Positions 1 through 6,669 of a stretch of 64,000 nt of DNA are shown piece after piece. The position numbers were made by a program, and so were the translations under genes. How positions within the stretch are numbered: the stretch's first letter is position 1; each line of letters begins with the position of its first letter. Source of the stretch: Streptomyces koelreuteriae (lineage in GTDB: Bacteria; Actinomycetota; Actinomycetes; Streptomycetales; Streptomycetaceae); NCBI RefSeq assembly GCF_018604545.1, contig NZ_CP075896.1, forward strand, positions 5,208,001-5,272,000. The letters run 5' to 3'. The notes under the pieces were generated by a model that had not been told where the DNA came from, did no database searches, and saw only the letters and a list, made by a program, of their open reading frames with translations.

Positions 1-322
1 CACCGGCTGCGCCGCCGTCGACAAGGCGCTGGACTGCGTCCAGACCGCCGACGCCATCGCCGACAGCGTCACGGAACTCCAGCAGGCCGTGGACAACGCC
101 GCGGGCGACCCGACGCAGCTCGACGAGTCCCTCGACTCCATCGACAAGAACCTCGGCGAGATCGGCGACAAGACCGACAACACGGACGTCAACAAGGCCG
201 TGGACGACCTCAACAAGGCCGTGGACAACGTCCGTACGTCGGTGAAGAACGGCGACGAGACGCCCGACATCAGCCCGGTCACGGACGCGGCGGGTGAACT
301 GACGAAGGTCTGCACGCCGTAA
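1..322 (+). CDS. Secreted or lipoprotein, C-terminal part (partial at window edge)
   Basis: The frame is open from base 2 and ends with a stop at 320-322, leaving about 106 codons. The first readable residues are Thr-Gly-Cys-Ala-Ala. This fits the end of a lipobox (x-T-G-C), so the visible part may be nearly the whole mature lipoprotein, but the signal peptide lies outside the window. The rest is acidic, rich in Asp, Asn, Lys and Val, and predicted helical, with the repeated phrase D-L-N-K-A-V-D-N near the middle. Three Cys are visible. I recognise no enzyme motif. The function is unknown; extracytoplasmic location is an inference. Confidence 0.6.
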   Translation, partial: TGCAAVDKALDCVQTADAIADSVTELQQAVDNAAGDPTQLDESLDSIDKNLGEIGDKTDNTDVNKAVDDLNKAVDNVRTSVKNGDETPDISPVTDAAGELTKVCTP

Positions 323-377
323 CGCTGCGCCGGCTGGGCAGGGCTTCTCGTCTGCGGGGTGCTGCCGGTGGTCGACC

Positions 378-418
378 GCGGGTTCGTCGTGGTTGATCGC
401 GCAGTTCCCCGCGCCCCT
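378..418 (+). repeat. Short intergenic GC-rich repeat, copy 1
   Basis: About 41 bp just before rdgB closely match 47052-47091: both contain GCGGGT, then CGT..GTGGT, then the shared block TCGCGCAGTTCCCCGCGCCC. The two copies lie 46.7 kb apart next to unrelated genes, so this is an interspersed repeat rather than part of either gene. Confidence 0.6.
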
Positions 419-439
419 GTCGGGGCGATACTGGGGGCC

Positions 440-1042
440 ATGACCCGCCTGATCCTCGCCACTCGTAACGCCGGAAAGATCACCGAACTCCGGGCGATCC
501 TGGCCGAAGCCGGACTGCCCCATGAGCTCGTCGGTGCCGACGCCTACCCGGACATCCCCGACGTCAAGGAAACGGGCGTCACCTTCGCGGAGAACGCACT
601 GTTGAAGGCCCACGCCCTGGCCCAGGCGACGGGCCTCCCCGCGGTCGCCGACGACTCGGGCCTGTGTGTCGACGTCCTGAACGGCTCCCCCGGCATCTTC
701 TCCGCCCGCTGGTCCGGCCGCCACGGCGACGACAAGGCCAACCTGGACCTCCTCCTCGCCCAGCTCTCGGACATCGCCGACCCCCACCGCGCCGCCCACT
801 TCGCCTGCGCGGCGGCCCTGGCCCTCCCTGACGGCACGGAGCGCGTGGTCGAGGGTCAGCTCCGGGGAGTGCTGCGCCACGAGCCGACCGGCACCGGCGG
901 CTTCGGGTACGACCCGATCCTCCAGCCGGAGGGCGAGACCCGGACCTGTGCGGAACTGACCCCCGACGAGAAGAACGCGATCAGCCATCGGGGGAAGGCG
1001 TTTCGGGCGTTGGTGCCGGCGGTGCGGGAGTTGCTGGGCTGA
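440..1042 (+). CDS. rdgB: XTP/dITP diphosphatase (non-canonical purine NTP pyrophosphatase)
   Basis: This 200-aa cytosolic enzyme hydrolyses XTP, dITP and related deaminated purine nucleotides to monophosphates, keeping them out of DNA and RNA. It has the family N-terminus with T-R-N-A-G-K at residues 8-13, the metal/substrate motif D-D-S-G-L at 71-75, G-F-G-Y-D-P in the C-terminal half and S-H-R-G-K-A near the end. The length is normal for the Ham1/RdgB family. The frame is open further upstream, but homology begins at the ATG at 440; the upstream extension overlaps an intergenic repeat. A perfect terminator follows. Streptomyces often place this gene after rph (RNase PH), but here the gene before it is a secreted protein. 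Confidence 0.95.
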   Translation: MTRLILATRNAGKITELRAILAEAGLPHELVGADAYPDIPDVKETGVTFAENALLKAHALAQATGLPAVADDSGLCVDVLNGSPGIFSARWSGRHGDDKANLDLLLAQLSDIADPHRAAHFACAAALALPDGTERVVEGQLRGVLRHEPTGTGGFGYDPILQPEGETRTCAELTPDEKNAISHRGKAFRALVPAVRELLG

Positions 1043-1050
1043 GGACCAAG

Positions 1051-1081
1051 GGAGGGGCCGCCCGAGCAGGGCGGCCCCTCC
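1051..1081 (+). terminator. Rho-independent-type terminator after rdgB
   Basis: A perfect 13-bp stem (1051-1063 with 1069-1081) and the 5-nt loop GAGCA lie 8 bases after the rdgB stop. There is no T-tract, as is common in Streptomyces. It also lies just 3' of the minus-strand tRNA-Leu, so it may serve both. Confidence 0.8.
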
Positions 1082-1084
1082 GTG

Positions 1085-1168
1085 TGCGGCGGAAGGGATT
1101 CGAACCCTCAAGCCCGGTCAGGGGCCACAGGACCTAAACCTGCTGCGTCGCCGTTGCGCCACCGCCGC
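1085..1168 (-). tRNA. tRNA-Leu, anticodon TAG
   Basis: Read on the minus strand, the 7-bp acceptor stem is GCGGCGG with CCGCCGC, with discriminator A at 1085. The anticodon stem is CAGG/CCTG around the loop TTTAGGT, giving anticodon TAG (reads CTA/CTN). A long variable arm marks a class II tRNA, and the T-arm is GGTTCGAATCC. CCA is not encoded. The length is 84 nt, as expected for leucine tRNA. Confidence 0.93.
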
Positions 1169-1674
1169 CAGCCGCCTGTCATCGTACCGGGAGCCGCTCG
1201 CCGGCTTCGGCGTCCCCATTGATGTGATCGACTGCCATGCCCGCCCCGCGGTAACTGTCCATCTCCGATGGACAGTTGGGTCAGAGGAGCCGGGCGGCTA
1301 CCAGCAACTGAAAGCTCTTGCAAGGCGGGTCGGCCGAAATGCTTCGGTCACTGTCGTCGGAGGCGGTGCGGCAGGAGCTCTGGGTCGCCTGCCACGGTCG
1401 CTCCTCCGCGAGGATTCGCCCGCTCGTCGAGCAGGCCGTCGCCACCCGCGTGGCCTGGAGGTTCTTCGCGACCGCAGTGCCCGACCACCTGGATCACCGC
1501 CTCCGTGAAGGCCGTCCACACCCTGCACCTGGTCACCTCAGATCGGCGATCAGAGGCACAAGATTTTTACGTCACATTGACTTAAAGATCATCTGTTCGA
1601 TAACTTCCACGCCTCGCCTGATGTGGACAGGCCTCACGGGGGGCCGCATCGGGTGGGAGATTCGGAGTTCCCGC
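1169..1674. other. Intergenic region without a convincing gene
   Basis: These 506 bp between tRNA-Leu and the secreted-protein gene hold no open frame with good coding character. They contain a perfect 11-bp inverted repeat at 1253-1277 (arms AACTGTCCATC and GATGGACAGTT, loop TCC) and, near the end, an AT-richer stretch with a promoter-like sequence. The arms could form an operator or an RNA hairpin. Confidence 0.6.
1577..1604 (+). promoter_or_regulatory. Putative sigma-70 (HrdB)-type promoter
   Basis: TTGACT at 1577-1582 and GATAAC at 1599-1604 are separated by 16 bp in one of the few AT-rich stretches nearby. This would start transcription around 1611, some 60 nt before the secreted-protein gene. 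Confidence 0.5.
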
Positions 1675-2124
1675 ATGTCGGGCAGATCCTCCAAGCGCGT
1701 ATCCGCCGTGGTCGCGATGGCGTCAGCTTTCACCCTCGCGCTGTCCTCCGGTGCCTGGGCCAACTGGTCGGGCAGCATCAGCTCGTGGACGGACGGCGGC
1801 GGCAGCAACGGGAAGTCCCGCTACTGGGCGGACGAGAGCTACTCGGAGATCATCTTCAAGGGTTGCACCGTGCAGGGCGGTAGCAAGACCACCGGGGTCG
1901 AGCTGTGGGACTACGACGCCTTGTCGTCCAACGACTTCTACGGTGAGAAGACCTTCACCAACTGCTTCAAGGGCACGTCCTACGCGAGCCGGGGCGAGTA
2001 CAACGGCCTGCCGCAGGAGTCGGACTACTTCTTCCAGCTCGACAACGTCGGCGGGGGAAGCAACGCGTGCTGCCTGCTGTGGGCGACCTACGCGGGAGTC
2101 GACACCACTCTCGCCGATTCCTGA
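1675..2124 (+). CDS. Small secreted Cys-containing protein upstream of an ABC transporter
   Basis: 149 aa. Residues 1-29 are a classic Sec signal peptide (basic start, hydrophobic core, A-W-A cleavage site), leaving a mature protein of about 120 aa rich in Ser, Gly, Tyr and Trp with four Cys (64, 97, 132, 133), two of them adjacent. The ATG at 1675 is chosen because GGAG lies 7 nt upstream. An in-frame ATG at 1621 has no such site and would spoil the signal peptide. A strong terminator follows, then a three-gene membrane/ABC operon. This layout recalls secreted bacteriocins with dedicated ABC export or immunity genes (lactococcin 972-like loci), but I see no sequence match to a named bacteriocin, so that role is inference. 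Confidence 0.75.
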   Translation: MSGRSSKRVSAVVAMASAFTLALSSGAWANWSGSISSWTDGGGSNGKSRYWADESYSEIIFKGCTVQGGSKTTGVELWDYDALSSNDFYGEKTFTNCFKGTSYASRGEYNGLPQESDYFFQLDNVGGGSNACCLLWATYAGVDTTLADS

Positions 2125-2139
2125 TCAGTGTTCTGCAGC

Positions 2140-2168
2140 GTGGTGCCTCGCCGTCGGCGAGGCACCAC
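2140..2168 (+). terminator. Strong hairpin between secreted-protein gene and ABC operon
   Basis: Perfect 13-bp arms (2140-2152 and 2156-2168) with a 3-nt loop GTC are followed by GCCCCCTTTT. It starts 15 nt after the secreted-protein stop and ends 34 nt before the next GTG, so downstream genes depend on readthrough or an undetected promoter. Confidence 0.85.
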
Positions 2169-2202
2169 GCCCCCTTTTCGGACCGCTCCAGGAAGCCAAG
2201 AA

Positions 2203-3486
2203 GTGAAACCCCTCACACTCATCAGGTCCAGCAGCGCGCTGCGGGTCGCGCCTGTCGCCCTGCTTCTCGTGTTCGCCTACTACGCCACCGATCTCGGTGA
2301 CGACCTCCGTATCGATCCGCTGGGCTACTCCGCCACCGTGGTCGATGCGGTGCTGCGCAACCTGCTGCCTGTGGCCTTCGCGGTTGCCTCGGGCCTCGCC
2401 GCCTGGGAGGCGCGGAAGCTGGGTGCCTCAGAAATCTGGAGGCTGGGGGCGGTGCGATCCCGCTACACCATCGCCGCCCAGCACCTGTCGCCCGTGGTCG
2501 CACTGGCCTGGTCGCTCCTCATCCTCCCGACGCTGTGCGCCCTCGTCCAAGAGCAGGTCGCGCCCGACGTGCCCGGCCTCACACTGCTGGCCTTCGCCCT
2601 GGTGCTCTGCGTCGCCCACGGCATCGTCGGATTCGCCGTCGGAGCCACCGTTCGGCACATCGCCGTAGTGCCGATCATCGCGGTCACCGACTTCCTGGCC
2701 GTCGGCTGGTCCACGGGACTGGAGACACCGTGGCCCCGGCACCTCACCGGCCTCTTCGCCGGAAAGATGATGTTCGGTGAACTGCCCACCGCCGCCGCCC
2801 TCGCGGCTCCCCTCCTGCTCGCCGTCGGCTCCGCCGTCGCCATGGCTCTGCTCTGGGCACCTGTTTCCCGCTGGCTGCGCGGAGCCGTCGCGGGAGCACT
2901 CGTCGTCGCCTGCGCGTTCGGATCGTTCTCCTTGGTCGGCGACTGGAGCTACATAGGCCCCCGGAGCACCGGGCATGGAGCGATCGCCTGTGCCGGACAG
3001 TCCCCCCGCATCTGTCTGCCCGAGGCGCGCGCCGAGCACATCTCCGCTCTCACCGAGGAAGCGGAGGCGACGCTGGAATCCCTGCGTCGAGCCGGTCTGC
3101 CCGCCGAGCCGACCTCCATCAAGGACACCTCTCTCAACCTCCGGTATCCCGAGCCGTCCACGAAGGACGACTGGACCGTCCCACTCGGGGTCGGCGAGGC
3201 GACGGGCACCATCCGCTACCAGGTCGCCCGCGAAGTGGTGCGTTTCGAATGCGCACCTCCGGCCACCGGCCCCGCCCGCCTCGTGTACTACTGGGTGTCC
3301 TCCAAAGTCGGGCAGACGGACACCTACTTGAGACGGCTCAGCTCCGAACCCGATTTCACCCCTCAGGAACGCAGCCGTATCCAGGACGGGGTGGCGAAGG
3401 TCCTGCGGTTGAGCGAGGCCCAGCAAATGGACTGGTACGAGACGACCGTGGCGGAGGCGTGCCAGGAAGACGGGACGACAACGTGA
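2203..3486 (+). CDS. Integral membrane protein with a large C-terminal soluble domain
   Basis: 427 aa from a GTG preceded by AGGAAG at 7 nt; an upstream in-frame GTG would overlap the terminator. Roughly residues 1-240 hold about six hydrophobic helices, like an ABC-2-type permease half. Residues 250-427 form a soluble domain with several Cys and a conserved-looking stretch ending near W-Y-E-T-T. Its stop overlaps the next start (TGATG), so the two membrane proteins are translationally coupled. With the following permease and ATPase it probably forms one transporter; the extracellular domain may bind or protect against the secreted product encoded upstream. I cannot name the family. Confidence 0.75.
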   Translation: MKPLTLIRSSSALRVAPVALLLVFAYYATDLGDDLRIDPLGYSATVVDAVLRNLLPVAFAVASGLAAWEARKLGASEIWRLGAVRSRYTIAAQHLSPVVALAWSLLILPTLCALVQEQVAPDVPGLTLLAFALVLCVAHGIVGFAVGATVRHIAVVPIIAVTDFLAVGWSTGLETPWPRHLTGLFAGKMMFGELPTAAALAAPLLLAVGSAVAMALLWAPVSRWLRGAVAGALVVACAFGSFSLVGDWSYIGPRSTGHGAIACAGQSPRICLPEARAEHISALTEEAEATLESLRRAGLPAEPTSIKDTSLNLRYPEPSTKDDWTVPLGVGEATGTIRYQVAREVVRFECAPPATGPARLVYYWVSSKVGQTDTYLRRLSSEPDFTPQERSRIQDGVAKVLRLSEAQQMDWYETTVAEACQEDGTTT

Positions 3487-4082
3487 TGTGGTGGCTGCGT
3501 GCCCGCCGCGCCCACACCCGGCTGCCCCTGGGTTTCCTGATGTTCGTGCTTCTGGCGGCCACTGTTCAGGACACCCCCCTCTTCCTGCCCTCCATCTGGT
3601 CCGGCGGCTCCGAGCTCGTGCAGGCCGCCACGCTCGTCCCGCTCGTGCTGACCTCGGTCCTCTTCGACTGTCTGCACACCCGGCTGGACGCCGCCGAGAC
3701 CACCGGAGTCCGACCCGTCAGGTTCTTCGACGTCCTGCTCGCGCTCGGCGTGGTGGCACTCGCAAGTGCCGTGGGTGAACTGATCGCCATGATCACCGGG
3801 GCCGCATCGGCCGAGACACTGGGCCGCAACACGGCCTTCCTCGCCGGCCTCACCCTGCTGTGCGGGGCTCTCTTCGGGAGATCCGCAATCCTCGTTCCCG
3901 CACTGTGGCCGCTACTCGGCGTGCTCTTCGGCATGAGAGCGCCCGGCGACGCCTACCCGTGGACCGTACTCCTCGAACCGCCTGACACCTGGTACGCCTC
4001 CACGGGAGCCCTCTTGATGCTCACCGTCGGCGTCGGTGCCCACCTCCTTCCGCCGAACCGCTTCGCACGGAGAGCCGCATGA
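3486..4082 (+). CDS. Small multi-pass membrane protein, probable transporter subunit
   Basis: 198 aa with about six hydrophobic segments spread over the whole length and short loops, starting at the ATG overlapping the previous stop (an adjacent GTG at 3483 is an alternative). It ends in an ATGA overlap with the ATPase gene. The position between another membrane protein and an ABC ATPase suggests a permease subunit. No sequence motif confirms the substrate. Confidence 0.75.
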   Translation: MWWLRARRAHTRLPLGFLMFVLLAATVQDTPLFLPSIWSGGSELVQAATLVPLVLTSVLFDCLHTRLDAAETTGVRPVRFFDVLLALGVVALASAVGELIAMITGAASAETLGRNTAFLAGLTLLCGALFGRSAILVPALWPLLGVLFGMRAPGDAYPWTVLLEPPDTWYASTGALLMLTVGVGAHLLPPNRFARRAA

Positions 4083-4810
4083 CGCTTGTTCTCGATTCCT
4101 GCACCTTCGCCTACGGCCGACGGCGGGCTGCCGTGCTGAAGGACTTCACCTACCGCCTTCCGGACGGACTGACCATCCTGCTCGGACCGAACGGGGCCGG
4201 AAAGTCCACGATGCTGCAGCTGGCCGCTGCCGTCACCACGCCCCAGCGGGGAACCGTGACGTGGGACGGGCTCGACGCGAAGAGCAAGGACTACCGGCGG
4301 ACGGTGGCCTGGATGCCGCAGAACATCACACCCCTGCCCTCGCTCACGGCACGCGAGTACGTCGCTTATGTCGGCTGGCTGAAGGGGATGAGCAAGGGCG
4401 ATGCCTGGGCCAACGCTCCGCGAGCGCTGGCCCGCGTCGAGATGACGGAGCACGCCGACACCCGCACCGGTCGGCTCTCGGGCGGCCAGCTGAGGCGCGT
4501 GGGTGTCGCCTGTGCCCTGGTCCACGACGCACGGGTGCTTCTCCTGGACGAACCCACGGCCGGAATGGACCCACGTCAGCGACGGGTCTTCCGCGATCTC
4601 CTCGCGTCGGTCAAGGGCGAGGTTCGCATCCTGCTGTCCACGCACGACGTGACCGACCTCGCCGAAGAGGCCGATCACGTGTCCGTCCTGGTGGGCGGAC
4701 GTCTCGTGCAGAGCGGTTCAACCAGTGAGTTCCTCGCCCACACTCCGCCGGGTACGGCGCAGGGCCGGGCTGCCGAAGGGGCTTATACGACCTTGCTCGA
4801 GTCGGCCTGA
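4079..4810 (+). CDS. ABC transporter ATP-binding protein
   Basis: 243 aa, cytosolic ATPase of the exporter formed with the two preceding membrane proteins. Walker A G-P-N-G-A-G-K-S-T is at residues 36-44, Q-loop Q81, signature L-S-G-G-Q at 133-137, Walker B L-L-L-D-E-P at 154-159, and an H-loop His in S-T-H-D. All catalytic residues are intact. The start overlaps the previous gene by ATGA, so the three genes 2203-4810 form one translationally coupled operon. The ATPase resembles the export/immunity (CcmA/NatA-like) branch. A terminator follows. Confidence 0.93.
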   Translation: MTLVLDSCTFAYGRRRAAVLKDFTYRLPDGLTILLGPNGAGKSTMLQLAAAVTTPQRGTVTWDGLDAKSKDYRRTVAWMPQNITPLPSLTAREYVAYVGWLKGMSKGDAWANAPRALARVEMTEHADTRTGRLSGGQLRRVGVACALVHDARVLLLDEPTAGMDPRQRRVFRDLLASVKGEVRILLSTHDVTDLAEEADHVSVLVGGRLVQSGSTSEFLAHTPPGTAQGRAAEGAYTTLLESA

Positions 4811-4823
4811 CCCGCTCGGTCTC

Positions 4824-4856
4824 CGATGCGGGCCGAGATCATCTCGGTCCGCATCG
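4824..4856. terminator. Bidirectional terminator between convergent genes
   Basis: Sixteen-bp arms (4824-4839 and 4841-4856) with a single G-T wobble and a minimal loop lie between the ABC ATPase (+) and bcp (-), and can serve both. Confidence 0.75.
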
Positions 4857-4882
4857 GTCGTTCCGCGCCCCGCTCGACAGGA

Positions 4883-5350
4883 TCAGATCCCCAGATCCTT
4901 GATGATCTTGGCTACGTGGCCCGTCGCGCGGACGTTGTACAGGGCGTGTTCGACCTTGCCCTCCTCGTCGACGACGATCGTGGAGCGGATGACGCCCATG
5001 TAGGTCTTGCCGTAGTTCTTCTTCTCGCCGAAGGCGGCGTACGAGTCCAGGACCTTCTTGTCCGGGTCGGCGAGGAGGGTGACCTTCAGGGATTCCTTGT
5101 CGCGGAACTTGGCCAGCTTCTCGGGCTGGTCGGGGGAGATGCCGATGACGTCGTAGCCCGCGCCCGTCAGCAGCTCCAGGTTGTCCGTGAAGTCGCAGGC
5201 CTGCTTGGTGCAGCCGGGGGTGAGGGCGGCCGGGTAGAAGTACACGATGACCTTGCGGCCCTTGTGGTCCGCCAGGGACACCTCGGTGCCGTCGGCGTCG
5301 GGCAGGGTGAAGGCGGGGGCCACGTCCCCCGGCTGAAGTCGCTCGCTCAT
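4883..5350 (-). CDS. bcp: Thioredoxin-dependent peroxiredoxin (PrxQ/Bcp)
   Basis: 155-aa cytosolic peroxiredoxin reducing hydrogen peroxide and organic peroxides. It shows the PrxQ pattern Y-P-A-A-L-T-P-G-C-T with peroxidatic Cys47 and the nearby resolving Cys52 (C-x4-C, the atypical 2-Cys form), followed by D-F and the strand V-I-G-I-S-P-D. The usual position of Lys or Thr in Y-P-K-A is Ala here, a small variation. Full family length. Monocistronic by layout. Confidence 0.95.
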   Translation of the reverse strand: MSERLQPGDVAPAFTLPDADGTEVSLADHKGRKVIVYFYPAALTPGCTKQACDFTDNLELLTGAGYDVIGISPDQPEKLAKFRDKESLKVTLLADPDKKVLDSYAAFGEKKNYGKTYMGVIRSTIVVDEEGKVEHALYNVRATGHVAKIIKDLGI

Positions 5351-5445
5351 CGGGCCAGCCTAACCGGGGGTCGGAAGAGTGCTATGAGCCGTGGAGCTGA
5401 CAGACTGTCCGGCACAGGCTTTATACCGACTTCGGAGGCGACACG

Positions 5446-5775
5446 GTGGCGGACACGGCGGACACCAGGACCCCGGCGCAGATCGAGGCGGACATCAGGC
5501 GCCGCCGCGAGACCCTGGCCGAGACCCTCGACGAGATCGGGGTGCGCGTGCACCCGAAGACGATCGTCGGGGACGCCAAGGCCAAGGTCGCGTCCAATAT
5601 CGATCACACCCTCGGACGGGCGTACGTGGGGGTCAACCGGGCCGTCACCGATGTGCGCGCCCGGTTCGTGGGCGAGGACGGGGCGCCGCGCCTGGAGCGG
5701 GTCGTCCCGGTCGCCCTCGTGGTGGTCGGTGTGGTCGGCCTGCTCGCCCTCGGCACGCGGCGGCGCAAGGGCTGA
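5446..5775 (+). CDS. DUF3618-like membrane-anchored protein
   Basis: 109 aa from a GTG with GGAGG 7 nt upstream. The N-terminus (R-T-P-A-Q-I-E-A-D-I, then paired Arg and T-L-D-E-I) is the signature of the DUF3618 family common in actinobacteria, followed by a single C-terminal transmembrane helix (about residues 85-104) and a basic tail. The family has no established enzymatic role and is thought to be a small envelope-associated protein. The adjacent GroES-like gene starts 44 bp later. Confidence 0.8.
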   Translation: MADTADTRTPAQIEADIRRRRETLAETLDEIGVRVHPKTIVGDAKAKVASNIDHTLGRAYVGVNRAVTDVRARFVGEDGAPRLERVVPVALVVVGVVGLLALGTRRRKG

Positions 5776-5819
5776 CCCGACTGCGTACGTTCGCGGCGAA
5801 GACAGGTAGGTTTCAAGGC

Positions 5820-6176
5820 GTGAGCGCCAACAGGAACGAGCACAGCACCCACCCGGACAAGCTGCCCATCCGGATGCTGCACGACCGCGTACTCGTGCGG
5901 CAGGACACCAGCGAGGGCGAGCGGCGCTCCGGCGGCGGCATCCTGATTCCCGCCACGGCGGCGGTCGGCCGGCGGCTGGCCTGGGCCGAGGTCGTCGCGG
6001 TGGGGCAGAACGTGCGGACCGTGGAGCCGGGCGACCGGGTTCTGTTCGACCCGGAGGACCGTGCCGAGGTCGAGGTGCGGGGCATCGCGTACGTGCTCAT
6101 GCGCGAGCGTGATCTGCACGCCGTGGCCGCGGACCGGTTCGAGGGCTCGGAGGACTCGACGGGCCTCTACCTGTAG
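5820..6176 (+). CDS. GroES-like (Cpn10-fold) protein
   Basis: 118 aa from a GTG. From residue about 19 it follows the Cpn10 pattern: M-L-H-D-R-V-L-V, then a mobile-loop-like stretch rich in Gly/Arg/Ser, G-G-I-L-I-P, V-V-A-V-G, V-E-P-G-D-R-V-L-F and a final Y-V-L-M-R-E-R-D. It has a longer N-terminus than standard GroES and lies away from any groEL gene, so it is likely a divergent single-gene paralogue rather than the main co-chaperonin. The ribosome site before 5820 is weak, so a later start is possible. Confidence 0.8.
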   Translation: MSANRNEHSTHPDKLPIRMLHDRVLVRQDTSEGERRSGGGILIPATAAVGRRLAWAEVVAVGQNVRTVEPGDRVLFDPEDRAEVEVRGIAYVLMRERDLHAVAADRFEGSEDSTGLYL

Positions 6177-6204
6177 GTCCAGAAGCAGAATCAGACGCAG
6201 AGAA

Positions 6205-6236
6205 GGGGTCGGTGACCGTTGTCACCGGCCCCTTTG
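6205..6236 (+). terminator. Terminator after GroES-like gene
   Basis: Twelve-bp arms (6205-6216 and 6221-6232, one T-G wobble), loop CGTT, then TTTG. It ends about 20 bp before the riboswitch, separating the two transcription units. Confidence 0.75.
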
Positions 6237-6257
6237 CCGTGGGTTTGCTACGTTGGA

Positions 6258-6308
6258 GGGACCCCGACGAGACGCGCCGTACCGGGACCAAGGCAAAGAC
6301 GACGCACC
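6258..6308 (+). promoter_or_regulatory. Guanidine-III (ykkC-III/PRE3-type) riboswitch
   Basis: The stretch contains CCCCGACGAGACGCGCCGTA, then CCGGGACC, AAGGCAAAGACGACGC. This agrees with my memory of the guanidine-III aptamer: an ACGAG..GCGCCGUACC core with a downstream ..GACAAGACG.. strand that closes the pseudoknot. It lies 35 nt before the start of a SugE/Gdx-type exporter, the classic target of this ON-switch, where guanidinium binding frees the ribosome site (GGAGG at 6331-6335). Confidence 0.8.
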
Positions 6309-6342
6309 TACACCGTCAGCCTGTCTCCCGGAGGTGCCCGTC

Positions 6343-6663
6343 ATGGCCTGGGTTCTGCTCGTCGTCGCCGGTCTGCTCGAAGTCGGGTGGTCGATCGGTA
6401 TGAAGTACACCGACGGCTTCACCCGCCCGTTCCCCAGCGTTCTCACCGGCGCCGGAATCGTCGTCAGCATGCTGCTGCTGTCCCAGGCCGCCAAGACCCT
6501 GCCCATCGGTACCGCCTACGGCGTGTGGGTGGGGATCGGCGCGGCCGGGGCGGCGGTGGTCGGTATGGCCGTGCTGGGGGAGCCCGCCACCGCCGCCCGG
6601 ATCTTCTTCGTGTGCCTGCTGCTGGTCGCCGTGGTGGGGCTGAAGGCGACCTCAGGTCACTGA
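6343..6663 (+). CDS. sugE: Guanidinium exporter, small multidrug resistance family (SugE/Gdx)
   Basis: 106 aa with four transmembrane helices over the whole length. The first helix carries the conserved Glu of the SMR family (L-L-E-V-G-W-S, Glu13); the motif K-T-L-P-I-G-T-A-Y-G-V-W-V-G-I-G-A is the Gdx/SugE hallmark, and G-E-P helps start the last helix. It exports guanidinium coupled to protons in the inner membrane as a dimer. The upstream guanidine-III riboswitch supports this substrate. The start ATG has GGAGG 7 nt upstream. The next gene on the other strand ends 6 bp away. Confidence 0.92.
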   Translation: MAWVLLVVAGLLEVGWSIGMKYTDGFTRPFPSVLTGAGIVVSMLLLSQAAKTLPIGTAYGVWVGIGAAGAAVVGMAVLGEPATAARIFFVCLLLVAVVGLKATSGH

Positions 6664-6669
6664 CCCGAC

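Noticed and set aside
1318..1674. Open frame extending upstream of the secreted-protein gene, with a phrase (E-L-W-V-A-C-H-G) faintly like ankyrin proteins
   Set aside because: The frame has no ribosome site, mixed codon character and ends in the promoter-like AT-rich stretch; the resemblance is only a few residues, so I do not call a gene or pseudogene.
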